This document shows, piece by piece, positions 31,409 to 42,562 of a stretch of DNA of 64,000 bases. The translations under genes and the position numbers were made by a program. The notes beneath the pieces were generated by a model. It had not been told where the DNA came from. It searched no databases and saw nothing but the letters and a program-made list of their open reading frames with translations. This DNA is from Pseudo-nitzschia pungens (Eukaryota > Bacillariophyta > Bacillariophyceae > Bacillariales > Bacillariaceae), in contig CM074758.1 in NCBI GenBank assembly GCA_037355855.1, positions 6,917,001 through 6,981,000 on the forward strand, written 5' to 3'. Position 1 is the first letter of the stretch; the number at the start of each line of letters is the position of its first letter.

Positions 31409-34306
31409 GATGGTATTGTTGGAGAGAGAGCTTGGTATGTATATGCGCCAGTTGTCTGGGTTAGCTTGGTTGGCGTAGCAGAGGATGTTATTGCCTTCTA
31501 ATTCTTGGTAGAAGAAGGCTTTGGATTGAATCTTGAACTTGATCGTGGGATCTTTCTGTTGATGAAGATAAATATTGGAATAGTTCACCGGGCATTCCAG
31601 GTCTTGGTTATTTGGTAGGTCAACTAGACACTCATTATTCAGCAAGCAGGCTTGTAATTCTCTGTCTGGTGCGTCATTGCATAAGTGTTGAAAGAGGTTC
31701 AGGAACTCTGCTAAAAACAGTTCTTCATCTTGCTTGGGGACTTCAAGTTTCAAAAAATCAATTAAGGTGCCCTTTTCAAGGGCTTTCTTCCCTTCAGTAG
31801 GTGGATCCATCCTGGGGAGTCTGGAGAAGGCATCTGCAAGAACATTCTTCTTGCCTTCAACATAGGTAAGGTTGACCCCAAATTCTTCAAGGAATAATCT
31901 CCACCGGAGGACGCGCTGGACTGATAGGGTTCGGAAGGTAAGGTTCATATGGTCAGTGTATACATTGATAACACCTCCAAGTAACATTTTGCGGTACTCT
32001 TTGCAGCAGAGTACTATTGCGAGGAGTTCTTTCTCCATGGTAGTATAATTCTTCTGGGCATCAGATAGTTTCTTGGACCAATAAGCAATAGGCTTGCCAT
32101 CTTGTATTATGGCAGCGCCGAGCTGTAGGTCTGAGGCATCAGTGTACAGTTCAAAGGGCTTGTTAAGGTCTGGATAGGTGTTCAGCGCATCCGCTGCCAT
32201 CATGGCTTTCATCTCTTGAAAGGCTTTATCTTGAGCAGGTCCCCAAGTGAAAGCTGAAGGAGCTTTGCGTTGCTTGCCTTTGATGGCAGCTGCTTGAGGA
32301 GTCTTGGGCGTTCCAGTGATATCAAATAGAGGAGCTAGGACATGGGATCTCCGGGGCCACATTTCTCTGTAGTAGCCGACTGCTCCTAGAAAGCTCTTGA
32401 CTTGAGTAACAGTTCTTGGTCGGTCCATATGTAGAATGACTTCAATCTTCTTTCTCCATGGCTTAACTGCTGTAGGCGTCATCCAATATCCAAGGAAGTC
32501 AGTTTCTTGTACAGCCCAATCACACTTCAGTGGGTTGCATTTAAGTCCATTCTGATTGAGCCGGTCTAGGATCTTGTCGATAGTTTTCATGTGTAGATCA
32601 AAAGAGCCATTGGTCCAGATGCCAATATCATCAATATTAACAGTGCAGTCAGTGTCTTGTAGGATGTCTTCCATCAGCTGCTGTGCCACATCCGGGGAGA
32701 CTTTAACTCCCATTGGTAGTCTTTGATATTCATAGCAACCGTAAGGAGTGACTATGGTACAGAGCTTTTTGCTTGCATCATCCAGTTCAAAGCAGTAGTA
32801 TTGCATGGACAAGTCAATCTTGGTGAAGTGAGTGTACTTGCCTCGCTTGTTCATGATATCCTGTATCCGGGGAATTGGATAAGGGCGCCTCTCAAGTAGT
32901 TCATTGAGTTCCCTAAAGTCTGATACCCATCGTACCCTGTTATCTTTCTTTGGTACTATGAAGGTTGGAAACGCCCATTCGGCCGGTCCAGTGCAGCGCT
33001 TGAGTACTCCATGATTGCCAAGATTCTGGAGCTCCCTTTTGAATAGGTCTTCTCTTTTGTATGCAACTGGATAGGGCTTCTTGTGTATGGGCTTGGATCC
33101 GGGCTTCAGTCTTAGAGAGATCTTCTTGTGAGGGTACTTGCCAAGTTCTCCATTGAAGACGTTAGGATACTTGTTCAGTATTGCTTGGAACTGCTGCTGC
33201 TCTGCTGTAGACATGTGGCTCTGTTGTTGCGCGACTGTAGATGGATCTGTTTCTTGGTAGGCTCTGTCTAGGATCACCTTGGACTTGTATGGATTGGCAA
33301 AGGAGAGATCATCAGCAAAGAGTTCAGCATCTTCTAGTTCTTCCATGAGCATGGTGTGGTTGTCATGGTACAAGGAGGTGTCCTTCATTGGAATAGTTCT
33401 ATCCATCCACTGAACTGCTCCTTCTTTGAATAGGAGATTGATCTTTGCCAGGTGGAGGAAGTCTCTGACTAGTATAAGATCATATTTGCAGGTCGGGGAA
33501 TGGAATAGCCTTGCCTCTTGTCTATCGATGTTGTAGTTGCCAAACTCTTGTAGCTTGGTGTTCTTCATGATGATATATTCTGTGGTATCGAACCTTCCGT
33601 TCGCTGTAGTGGTTAGGACTTGGTGCTTGCTTCTTATTGGCATGGTGCCAAATGGTAGTGCTCTCTTGTTGATTAGAGTTCCGGAAGATCCACTATCTAG
33701 GAGTGCGAGTAGTGGTCTTGATTTTGTGGGGATGCCTTGTATGTACTGTACGTTGATTAGAAGAATAGGAGCCACGTTGCTCGTATTCTGAATAGGAGCC
33801 ACGTTGCTCTTATTCGGGGATGCCTGTTCTACTGGATTTCCAGTAGTCGACAGCAGTTTCAAATAATTTTGCTCCAGCGCACCTCCTTTGGTGTAGTCTT
33901 TGGAGTTTTGGGTATTGCAATAGAGATTTTTTGCTGTACCGGTGGACCAATTTCTTGCTAGAGACAAGAGTGGTCTATTTGTTGCTGCTGTCTGATCAAT
34001 TGAGTGAATCGATGATGCGTCTGTACCCTTGGATCGATTCGGTTGTTTTCGATTCGTATCCATGTTCGGATTGCTCTTTGCGGAGAATCGAACTGTTTTT
34101 GTTGTTGCTGCGTTCGCAGGCTTTGCTGAGCTTTCAACAGGACTCCATCCTGTAGGTTCCTTCCCCTCTTTATCGGGGAGATCTCCTCCATGCGTCATCC
34201 CAGTCAGATGTGCTGTACTGGCATCCAGGGCCTGTGGCGCCGGAGGCAAGGTGATTGCTGGTTTTGGTGGACCCTTGGGTCGCTTGTTGGAGGATTGCTT
34301 GTGCAA
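31409..34306 (-). pseudogene. Pol of LTR element 3, truncated before integrase
   Basis: Open in frame from the gag UGA. Protease LLDSGSSGTLIN, RT and RNase H (TDASDLQLGAAI) are present. The RT core reads NIDDIG where the related copies have YIDDIG, a change of the conserved Tyr near 32630-32645. The frame leaves the family sequence at SSLSNNTI (31409) and runs into the LINE-like element. The Ser/Glu-rich pol tail survives at 29540-29682. The missing integrase makes it non-functional on its own. Confidence 0.85.
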
Positions 34307-35365
34307 TCATGGGAGCCAAACTAGGTCCCCATCGATGCTCCTTTCTGTTCGACCACCATGATTGGCGTGGTATTCTTCAATTGCGGCTTCGCGTGCTGCA
34401 TTGATGTGGGCTTGGAATGATTCATTGCTGCCAGGGATCTCATGGCACTGAGAGTAGAAAGTTTCAGTGTTAGAGTTGGTGTGATTGGTCTTGTTGCCGG
34501 AGCCCTTGGTGTAATTCTTGGAGAACTTGTTCTTCGGGCATTTGGACCAATCATGGTTATGTCCCTGGATCCGACATGGGTTGGATTTCTTTTTGTTCTG
34601 GTTGGACTTGTTGTTATTGGGACCGGAGCGTTTGCAAGGGTTGGAATTGGAATTGGAATTGTTCAAGCGTCTTCCAATATTCTTGTTGTTATTCTTTTGT
34701 TTGCTGAGGCGATCGAGGCTGCTCATGTGGTCCACGATAAACTGAGACGTTGTCTCCGGGGTGAGTTTCAGGTGGATTTGGACGTAGTCTTCAATCCAGC
34801 TGTTGGGATAACTGTGGAGAAGGATTGTTAGTGTCTGCAGATGGTCCAGGTTGGCAGCGAATCCATGTAGCTTGGTTGAGTACTTGATTAAGGTCATGAT
34901 TCGATCAGTGTGGTCCTTACACGTGGATTCGATCTTTTTCTTGCAGGCACCACCTCGTAAGTAGACATGCATGATGTCTCTGGCATCTTCAGCGTTGCAG
35001 TAGAGCTTGATAAAGGCCTGGAAGGCTGAGGTGTTTCCGTCTCGTGTTAGTGGGTACAGTCGGTGGTTGTTGGCGCGAGTTGCTCGTGTTAGTGTTCTCC
35101 ACTTCGTCTGAGCGTTGACGCATAGGCACCGACCGAAGTACCGCATGAGGGCTGAGTCAGGGATCGATAAATCTTCTGCAGTGTTTAGAAATGCTTCTTC
35201 GGTGTGGAGCAATTCTTCTAATCCCCCTTTGTCAGTGAACAAGGGGACCTTGACGCTATCCAAGTGATCCTCGGCGTTATAGACCGATAGGGTGACTAGC
35301 TTGGGTTTGGAGCTGTCGAAGGAGCTCTTGTAAGTGATTGGTGGTTCTCTGTAGATGCCGGTCAT
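34307..35365 (-). CDS. Gag protein of LTR element 3
   Basis: 352 codons from ATG 35365 (MTGIYREPPI). Same layout as the other gags: capsid-like region, Asn/Ser/Lys-rich linker, CRIQGHNHDWSKCP knuckle-like motif and terminal GDLVWLP, then TGA 34309-34307. Pol continues in the same frame. The capsid part is noticeably diverged from LTR elements 2 and 6. Intact. Confidence 0.85.
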   Translation of the reverse strand: MTGIYREPPITYKSSFDSSKPKLVTLSVYNAEDHLDSVKVPLFTDKGGLEELLHTEEAFLNTAEDLSIPDSALMRYFGRCLCVNAQTKWRTLTRATRANNHRLYPLTRDGNTSAFQAFIKLYCNAEDARDIMHVYLRGGACKKKIESTCKDHTDRIMTLIKYSTKLHGFAANLDHLQTLTILLHSYPNSWIEDYVQIHLKLTPETTSQFIVDHMSSLDRLSKQKNNNKNIGRRLNNSNSNSNPCKRSGPNNNKSNQNKKKSNPCRIQGHNHDWSKCPKNKFSKNYTKGSGNKTNHTNSNTETFYSQCHEIPGSNESFQAHINAAREAAIEEYHANHGGRTERSIDGDLVWLP

Positions 35366-35508
35366 GGTTGGAGGAGTTAGCTGAAGAGTTGCTCTTGTTG
35401 GAGATACAAGTTGCCTCTGTTGTTGAGGCTTTCGGTATTTCGGTTTTCTTGAGAGTTCAGTACTGAATTCTACTACTGTTCCTACGTGAAAGCGGACAGT
35501 AATTACTG

Positions 35509-35819
35509 TGTAACACTCTAAGGTAGAAATTTCGGAGTAGTATGAATAATTCTGTGTTAATTCACTTTACCAGATGGGATTGAAATTAAAGAGAGGAAAT
35601 AATGAGCGATGAGGTCATCGTGACTTCCTCATACAATATCCATCCCGGTATATAACATATATTCTGTATGTAACCTTAATCGTATAATCGCTCTCTTCTG
35701 TATGCCCGTTGATACATACCAGATATCCATACATGGATATCTTATATAGATTTGAATCCCATGTGGGATTCGGTTAATTATTAATTTGTAACACTACTAG
35801 CCTACGCTAGCATGTTACA
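35509..35819 (-). repeat. 5' LTR of LTR element 3
   Basis: 311 bp, the full-length version. The palindrome CAGTAATTACTG abuts its inner edge (35497-35508) and TTCAGTACTGAA follows at 35456-35467. The TSD GCAGG is on its outer side. Confidence 0.9.
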
Positions 35820-36533
35820 GCAGGGTCTTCTTCTGTTTCATTAAGAACATACCTGTAGCTGTTGCCCCTTCTCTGTACAAGCCATCCTCTGCTTTCAACA
35901 AATCAATGATACATCGCGCGCTTTGACTGATTTGATGGAAGCTCTCTGATCTCATCTTCTCCATCCCTTAATCCTACTCCTCCAATCTCACGAACAATTC
36001 TTGTTGACGTTGGCTCTGCAAACAAGGACATCTTCTGGAAGTAAAGGTGTAGATCTTCCCTGACTGCTGTATCAAATTCCCGACCATTCCCTGAGCGTTT
36101 GTTCTTATTTCCATGCAGTGGTATGATGTTCTTTTTTACAGCACTCTCACAAGTCTTCCATTTTTGAAGCCCGAAGTCCAGCAGAAAAGCAACAGCTGAT
36201 CTGCAGATTTTATAGTTATCTATCCCTGACAAGTTCCCTTCTGGTCCTGGTGGTGGTGGTGGTGGTGAGTCTTGTGCATTGTTAGTATTGATGACACAAG
36301 GGAACAAAACTCTCCGGGGATCAGCGCCACCAGCATCGGTTCTTGTCGTGTCCCTTGTCCTTGTTCCTTCTTTGGCAGCCGGAGAAAGAAAAGGAATGAA
36401 ATACTTCTGGCGTCCGATAGTATCACTAGTAGTAGTACTAGTATTTTGTACTGCGGCGTCGTCTGCAGAAGTTGTTGTGTATCTGATCCAATTCATGATA
36501 ATCTCTTGTTGTTCTGCCCTTGCCTTCTTTGAA
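35820..36533 (-). pseudogene. Transposase piece 2 of 5
   Basis: Continues piece 1 at EQQEIIMNWIRY. Middle part: LSGIDNYKICRSAVAFLLDF, SGNGREFDTAVREDLHLYF and RIVREIGGVG. An in-frame TGA at 35905-35903 follows RAMYH; the frame stays open afterwards (FVESRGWLVQRRGNSYRYVL) to the GCAGG TSD and into piece 3. The N-terminal third is Thr/Pro-rich. The single TGA is probably a later mutation. Confidence 0.7.
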
Positions 36534-37650
36534 TAATAATAATAATAATATACTTATTTAAGTAGGAAAATCCACCGAAGGTGGTTAAAAGCTACTCAGT
36601 CTGTAACCAGACTTTATCGTCGCCTCAATCGAAGAGTCAGGACCCCAAGTCGTAGAACGACGCGCCGCCTCAACCATGGGGAATAGGCCCCAGGTTGTAA
36701 ATACGGCTATTTTGCAAACGAACCTTGGTAAGAAACAGGAAAAAAACAAACCAGTCCAGAGCACAACAGACACTGCTGTTGCAAAGCGTACAGGAGACGG
36801 GGTAACAAGAACGTGAAAGGGAAAGACACAAGCAAAACTGTCCCTGGAATGCTGCTGTAAAGCATCAGTAATGCTAGTTGTCAGCCGACACAAGCAAAAC
36901 CCTTCCTCAGATACATAGTATCAGTAATGCAAGTGGTCAGCGTACAAAAGCAAAACTCCTCTCTAAATGCTGGACTGCAGCATCAGTAATGCGAGTAGTC
37001 AGCCCCAAACACATTCCTTACCACTGTATGGTACATAAAGTGCAGAGCCTACTACCAAATTTGGAACAGCTGTCCTCCTGTTCGAACTTAGTAGTAGCCA
37101 CGTAGAGGCGGTGGAGCCTACTACCAAATTCAAATTCGTAACAGCTGGCCTTCTGTTAGAACTTGAACTTGCTCTCCCGTAGTAGCTTGGAAACAGGGGC
37201 TCTAAGTGATAACACTTATGGACCATCAGGGCTGTAGGCTTGAAAACAGGTCTCAGCTGTACTGTGAACTGGAGGGGTATATAATGGTGGTGGTGCATTA
37301 AGTAAAGAATACTTAGCGACTTTGGGGCTTGGGTCAAAAAACAGGTGGACATAAGGAAAGATCACTTATGGTCCGGCAGGGCAGTAGACTTGAAAACAGA
37401 TGACAGTTGAAGTGTGCATCTGAGAGGTATATGTAGATGGTGGAGCCTTAAGCGAACTGTACTTAGCGGCTTTGGGGCTTGGGTCAGAAAATAGTAGGAC
37501 CATAAGCGAAAACACTTATGGTCCAGCAGGGCAGTAGACTTGAAAACAGATGACATTTATACTGTACACCTGAGAGGGTTATGTAGGTGGTGGAGCCTTA
37601 AGCAAACGGTACTTAGCGGCTGTGGGGCTTGGATCAAAAAACAGTAGGAC

Positions 37651-37839
37651 TGCCATACCCCGGGTCTACTAGTGATTAGAATAGTAGTGATATGCAAATT
37701 GTGAGCTCTATTGATTAGTCTATTTGCTACAGTTCTAAGAGCCCTCCGAATCAGCGATTCTGTCGACTCGCCGATTGTTTTTATCCTTATCCTTAATCCA
37801 GTCCCGTGTGCGCTCGTGACTGTATTTTGGTGCACGGCA
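37651..37839 (-). repeat. 3' LTR of LTR element 4
   Basis: The plus strand starts TGCCATACCCCGGGTCTACT and ends TGGTGCACGGCA. CTCCTCCATG just inside it (GGAGGAGTA in sense) is a likely polypurine tract; the same sequence abuts the LTR at 57207. Confidence 0.92.
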
Positions 37840-37857
37840 TACTCCTCCATGGTACTG

Positions 37858-40824
37858 TTACGATTGAATAGGATCCCTGCAATAATAAGGATGTACTCTC
37901 CTGATGTTAACCCGGTCGGTTACAAAGGGCGCAGTTTCAATAGTTACAGTTCCATTGTTATGGGCCTTGAGCACCTTGTAAGGTCCTTGTCGTGGGAAGG
38001 ATAGTTTCGGAATAATGCCCTTCCTCTCCAGGGTGACATAGTCTCCTTCCTTATAGACATGGGGAATCCGCTTCCGGTTCTCCCTGATGTTGCTCTTGTG
38101 GATACTCTTTTGTTTCCTTGCTTGGATTGCTTCCCAATCCGCTGGGAAGTTTACAGGCATGAACATGTCCCTTCCAAACACCAGTTGTGCCGGAGAGTAT
38201 CCCAGCGTGGTGTGGATGGCACTTCTAATAGCGTATGCTGCCTTGGTGGTGAATTCCTCAAAAGGATCCTCCTCGTGGAGGTCCCTTTGTTCCAGGTTAA
38301 AGGACAGTAGACAGTCCTTCAGCACCTGGTGGATTCTTTCCAGCACTGAGTTGGATTGTGGGTTCCAGGCGCCACTGGGCTTTCTTTTCATTCCCATGTT
38401 ATCACAGAGCTCTTGGAACTCTGCTTTGAACTCGCTCCCGCCATCAAAGCCAATTTCCTTTGGGCGCGGATACCTTGCTAACCAGGTACTGTCCAACAAA
38501 CGTTGAGTTTCTGCTGCGTTTGGTGAGTCCTTTAGATGGGCCAATTCAAACCATCCGGTCACTGGATCCACCATGGTGAGAACATGGATGTGGTAGTCTT
38601 TACCATTTTTATTGTGGACAGTTGCAGGTCCCCAGAGGTCCACATTGACCCTCTGCCATTTGGTGACTTCCACTGCTTTCTCCGGTAGTAGTCCATACTT
38701 CTTCCGGCCGCTCTTTTTGAACATCTGGCACGTGTGACAGTGTTTACAGAGATCCTGAACGTCCTTTCGTAGGCCTTTCCAGGTGAACACCGAGCGTATG
38801 CTCTGTTCCATTCTCTTTTCTCCGGGATGGACCAACATGCTGTGGTACCATTCCATGACTCTGTCCTTGAGTTTGTCGGGAATCAGAATCTTTCCTTCTT
38901 TGTGGATTAGGTTGTAACCTTCCACCATTTTGGTGGTTAGTCGATTGTCTTTTTCCAGAGCATTCACGATTCCTGTGTCCTGTTGCTGGTAGAACTGAAT
39001 CATGTCCGGGGCAAGTGGGAATGCACTATTGCCCTGGAATTCTTCCGGCGCTTCTCCAAGCGGGAATAGGAGTTGCCGGAGGTGCTCTTCCTCATCCGCG
39101 TAGGTGAGGGGCTTATTTGGTGGTAGCCATTCCACTGTGTCCGCTGGGTCATCTGTGATGTCCAGGCGAGACAGCGCGTCTGCTGCATCGTTGTCTTTGC
39201 CAGCAACGTGCTTGACTACGGGGTGGAACTCCTCCATGAGGAGTCTCCATCGGACCATCCTTTGGGTGGGCATCTGCTGATAGAGCAGGTTAAGGTGGTC
39301 TGTGTGAATAATTACATCTTGTCCTCGTAGGATTCCCTCAAACGCTTTCAAGCCTTCCACTATACCAAGGAGTTCTTTTTCCCCGACAGTGTAGTTGAGC
39401 TGCGCTGAGTTCAGTTTCCTTGTGTAGAAACCAAGGGGCTTGCCATCTTGGCATACAGTTGCTCCCAGTTGCCGGTCACTGGCGTCTGAGTAGAGATGAA
39501 ATGGTTTCGTAAAATCCGGGAATGCGAGTTTCGCTTCATCTGCGAGCATCCTCTTCGCCTCCATGAAAGCTTTCTGCTCTGCTGGGCCCCAGTACCAGTT
39601 CAGTTTTCCCTTTTTCCCTGCAAGCTTGTTGAGGGGGGCCAGGATGTGGGAGCGGCGCTTCCACATGTCCCTGTAAAAATTGACCATCCCAAGGAACATC
39701 TTGAGTTGCTTGGTGTTCTTGGGGGGTTCCAGGCGCTTCATCGCCTCCAGTTTCTTTGGCTGGGGTTGAATGCCCTCTGTTGTTAGTAGAAATCCCAGAT
39801 ATTCCACTTCTTTTTGCATGAAGAAGGATTTTCTGAGGTTGGCTCGAAAGCCAGCATCATCCAGTCTCTGTAGGACTGTATCGATTTTGTCGAGGTGATC
39901 CTGCTCAGATTCCCCCTCTCGTTGGATGATTAAGATGTCGTCGATGTAGACGAGGACATAGTCCAGGTCGCCGAGTAGGTTCATCATGACGGACTGGAAG
40001 ATATCCGGTGCGCATGCGATCCCCATAGCCAATCGCTTGTAGGCATACTTTCCCCACGGCAAGATGGTAGAGCAGATTTTCTGGCTCTCTTTGCAGATGG
40101 GGATGGTGTAGTACCCTTGGGATAAGTCCAGTGCCGTAGCAGACTTAAATTTCTGTAGTCTTTGGATGGTTTCCCCAATGCGTGGTAGGGGAAACGGCTT
40201 TCGTTGAATGGCTGCATTCATCTTCCGAAAGTCCGTAAGGACTCGTATGTCCCCTGTCTTTTTTGGTTGACAGAACGTCGGGGATGCCCACGGTGAGTCA
40301 TCATCGTGGGGGAGTTTCTCCAGGACTCCAATATCACAGAGCCTGGTGATCTCCTTCCGGAGTGCTTGTTCAAAGGCATGGGGTACTGAATAGTACCTCT
40401 GCCTGACCGGTTTAACCCCTGGTTGGAGTTCAATAGATACCGGTTCAATATTCTTGAGCAGTCCCAGACCTCCTCCAAAGAGTGTGGGGAACTTCTTCAA
40501 TGTTTTCGTCAGGGCCTCCTTAGACGTGTCTGTGATCTCCAGGTCGTTGACCATGGAGTCTATATCTACTTTGGAGTAGTCGGCGTCCAGGATCTTGGCT
40601 TGCCTTTCTTCCTCCTGTTGGAGGATTGGACTCTGTGTGTTGGCAAAGAATACGGCCTCACATTTGTCCGGGTTAGCGAGTTCCCCCATTCCCTTCATGG
40701 GGATGGAGTCACCTTGCCATGAGATTGTTCGGGAGCTGTATTTGATATCCAGTCCCAATTGTGCCATTAGGTCAGATCCTATGATCACGTCATAGGGTAC
40801 CTCCTCGTGGTGATGGTATTGCAT
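37858..40824 (-). CDS. Pol of LTR element 4 (late protease, RT, RNase H, integrase)
   Basis: 988 codons. It opens with the second half of a protease (DVIIGSDLMAQLGLDI), then the RT (VYIDDILII near 39925-39955), RNase H (SDASDRQLGATV near 39475), integrase HHCC (LVHPGEKRM near 38835 to CKHCHTC near 38730-38750), VDLWGP near 38635, FDGGSEF near 38440 and NPQSNSVLERIH near 38345, and a GPY-type end (RQGPYKVLK near 37975). The frame is shifted by +1 relative to the preceding protease ORF. Confidence 0.9.
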   Translation of the reverse strand: MQYHHHEEVPYDVIIGSDLMAQLGLDIKYSSRTISWQGDSIPMKGMGELANPDKCEAVFFANTQSPILQQEEERQAKILDADYSKVDIDSMVNDLEITDTSKEALTKTLKKFPTLFGGGLGLLKNIEPVSIELQPGVKPVRQRYYSVPHAFEQALRKEITRLCDIGVLEKLPHDDDSPWASPTFCQPKKTGDIRVLTDFRKMNAAIQRKPFPLPRIGETIQRLQKFKSATALDLSQGYYTIPICKESQKICSTILPWGKYAYKRLAMGIACAPDIFQSVMMNLLGDLDYVLVYIDDILIIQREGESEQDHLDKIDTVLQRLDDAGFRANLRKSFFMQKEVEYLGFLLTTEGIQPQPKKLEAMKRLEPPKNTKQLKMFLGMVNFYRDMWKRRSHILAPLNKLAGKKGKLNWYWGPAEQKAFMEAKRMLADEAKLAFPDFTKPFHLYSDASDRQLGATVCQDGKPLGFYTRKLNSAQLNYTVGEKELLGIVEGLKAFEGILRGQDVIIHTDHLNLLYQQMPTQRMVRWRLLMEEFHPVVKHVAGKDNDAADALSRLDITDDPADTVEWLPPNKPLTYADEEEHLRQLLFPLGEAPEEFQGNSAFPLAPDMIQFYQQQDTGIVNALEKDNRLTTKMVEGYNLIHKEGKILIPDKLKDRVMEWYHSMLVHPGEKRMEQSIRSVFTWKGLRKDVQDLCKHCHTCQMFKKSGRKKYGLLPEKAVEVTKWQRVNVDLWGPATVHNKNGKDYHIHVLTMVDPVTGWFELAHLKDSPNAAETQRLLDSTWLARYPRPKEIGFDGGSEFKAEFQELCDNMGMKRKPSGAWNPQSNSVLERIHQVLKDCLLSFNLEQRDLHEEDPFEEFTTKAAYAIRSAIHTTLGYSPAQLVFGRDMFMPVNFPADWEAIQARKQKSIHKSNIRENRKRIPHVYKEGDYVTLERKGIIPKLSFPRQGPYKVLKAHNNGTVTIETAPFVTDRVNIRRVHPYYCRDPIQS

Positions 40825-41122
40825 CCACTTGGAAGGTCCACTTGATGGTCTTTGAGTTTGAAAACTCTATCAACTTCAGTCCCACTGAAGCCGCGGACTT
40901 TGTTCGAAATTTGCCCCCATAGGTATTATAGGTGACAGATCGTTGGTCCCGGTTCGTAAGTTGACTGCGGTCGACAAAGTGTCTTAGAATTATGGACTTG
41001 GAGCAACCTGAGTCCAGTAGGCCCCGGAGCATCCTCCCCCTTCCTTTGTGGTCCAATACCTCCACACAGACGTCCGCAAATCGGTTGATTATGCGTGGTC
41101 CGGTGTGGATGGTGTTGGCCAT
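40790..41122 (-). CDS. Protease, first half, LTR element 4
   Basis: 110 codons that follow gag directly: HN-TGA-ATGGCC, same frame as gag, so readthrough or reinitiation at ATG 41122 could make it. It contains LLDSGCSKSIILRHF, the catalytic DSG of a retropepsin. The frame ends at TGA 40792-40790, overlapping pol by 35 nt. The protease is therefore split over two frames, either by a programmed +1 shift near 40815-40830 or by a recent 1-nt mutation. Confidence 0.75.
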   Translation of the reverse strand: MANTIHTGPRIINRFADVCVEVLDHKGRGRMLRGLLDSGCSKSIILRHFVDRSQLTNRDQRSVTYNTYGGKFRTKSAASVGLKLIEFSNSKTIKWTFQVDAIPSPRGGTL

Positions 41123-42562
41123 TCAGTTGTGGGATCCTTTCTTTTTAAAGGTCTTTCTGTACTTTCTTCTGTACTCTTTGAGTTCCCGTTCGGAGATGTC
41201 GATCTCGTCATCGGAGACTTCGTGGTCAGCTTGGGCCGTGGCCAGTACATAAGAGTACTCGTGGTTCGATAGATTCCTTCCCCAGTGGGGTTTGGAGTGT
41301 TGCTCAGCGTCTGAGTCTTGTTCTTTTGCCACGAAGTGCTCCTTGAGCAGGTTGATGGTTTCCCGGTCGAACTTCCCCTTCTTGTGGGGACCACCGGTTA
41401 GTTTCCAGCATTTGCCGGCATGGACCTTGCCACAGGTCTTGCATAGCTGTTTGTTGCTGTTGTCCCCAGGGCGCTTCTTTTTGCCAGGGGATTTCCCGTG
41501 GTGGGTTCCTCCCCCAGATGCGGCCTTGGGAGTCTTCTTGGTGACACCGGTCTGCTTTTCGAGGTCGGTGATGCGTTGTTGCATTATGGCTTCCTTCCGG
41601 ATGGTGATTTCCAGGTTTTCGAGCTTGTCGATAGTGGTGTTAAAGGAGTGGGTGTAGAGGTCCCAACTAATGTGCTCCAGTTTCTCGCGTTGGGAGTGGG
41701 TCATGTTGGAATCCAAGATTTCCTTCAGTTCTCCTTGGGTGAAACTTCTTGGTGTTTCCATTTGGTCACTGCCACATTCCCAGAGGCATTCTGGGAGATA
41801 GCTTTGGAGTTCGGCCATTCGATTGGCCCAGGCTCTGATGCCATGTTTGAGGTCCACGCGCATGCCTCGCATGAATCGGCGGAGGACGATATACGAGCGC
41901 TTGCCGTGTTGGTCATTGCCAAAGATTTTGAGCTTGAGGGCATGCATGCATTCCTCGATGACATCCTTTCTGTACTCCTGGGATTGGTAGTACTGGGTGA
42001 GGGCGCTTGCGACCTTTTTCTTTGGGATTGGAGACTCGAGGTTGTCGGTCTCCGATTCTTTGTCCGATCTCGCCGTGGCTGTGTCGGCTTTGTCGGCGTT
42101 TGGAGATTTCTCCTTTGCCGTCTCCTTGGAGGCTCCCGTGGGAGTTTCGGTGGCGTCTTGCCCCATTGATAGCAGGATGTTTGCTTGGTCCCTTTGCGCG
42201 ATCTCTTGGATCTTGTTCTGTACGTGTCTGGTGTGATGGACCTTGTGGGTTGGTTCGGCCAAGTAGGTCCGGGCGAGCGTTCGCTGGACAAGTGCGAGTG
42301 CCTCAGTAGAGAGAATTCTCTGTAGAACCTCCAATTTCTGGTCTCCGTGGAGTTTGTCATTGCCAGCAATTTTCTGGTCAAAGTCTCTCTTCCAGATAAG
42401 GAAGAGTTCTGGTCTTTCAGTACCATTGAGAACCTTCAGGTAGTCGCTGAATGCGATTCCACCTTGTTCGCTGTCTACATTCATCTTTACGGTGGTGGCG
42501 TCTTCCGGCCAGTCCTCCCGTGTGATGTTGAAAGGTTTCAGTTTGGTTCCTTTGGTTGCCAT
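41123..42562 (-). CDS. Gag protein of LTR element 4
   Basis: 479 codons from ATG 42562-42560, after a leader of about 750 bp. Lys/Glu/Ala-rich linker (about 145-190), helical capsid-like part, then a zinc-knuckle-like CKTCGKVHAGKCW (about 394-406) and a basic/acidic tail ending KKGSHN. The stop is TGA 41125-41123, in frame with protease. Intact; it should form the particle shell. Confidence 0.85.
   Translation of the reverse strand: MATKGTKLKPFNITREDWPEDATTVKMNVDSEQGGIAFSDYLKVLNGTERPELFLIWKRDFDQKIAGNDKLHGDQKLEVLQRILSTEALALVQRTLARTYLAEPTHKVHHTRHVQNKIQEIAQRDQANILLSMGQDATETPTGASKETAKEKSPNADKADTATARSDKESETDNLESPIPKKKVASALTQYYQSQEYRKDVIEECMHALKLKIFGNDQHGKRSYIVLRRFMRGMRVDLKHGIRAWANRMAELQSYLPECLWECGSDQMETPRSFTQGELKEILDSNMTHSQREKLEHISWDLYTHSFNTTIDKLENLEITIRKEAIMQQRITDLEKQTGVTKKTPKAASGGGTHHGKSPGKKKRPGDNSNKQLCKTCGKVHAGKCWKLTGGPHKKGKFDRETINLLKEHFVAKEQDSDAEQHSKPHWGRNLSNHEYSYVLATAQADHEVSDDEIDISERELKEYRRKYRKTFKKKGSHN

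Larger units (their letters stand above)
29240..35819 (-). mobile_element. LTR element 3: Ty3-like, lacks integrase
   Basis: LTRs at 29240-29522 (283 bp) and 35509-35819 (311 bp), TSD GCAGG at 29235-29239 and 35820-35824. Same family as LTR element 6. Gag and pol are open, but pol breaks off just before the integrase, where a 1.7-kb LINE-like element sits. The two LTRs differ by a 28-bp deletion in the left copy. It lies in the transposase, whose frame passes across it. Confidence 0.9.

Noticed and set aside
36240..36270. GGTGGTGGT run as a microsatellite locus
   Set aside because: It encodes the Pro run of transposase piece 2.
41498..42169. 223-codon plus ORF opposite the gag of LTR 4
   Set aside because: Antisense shadow; no motif.
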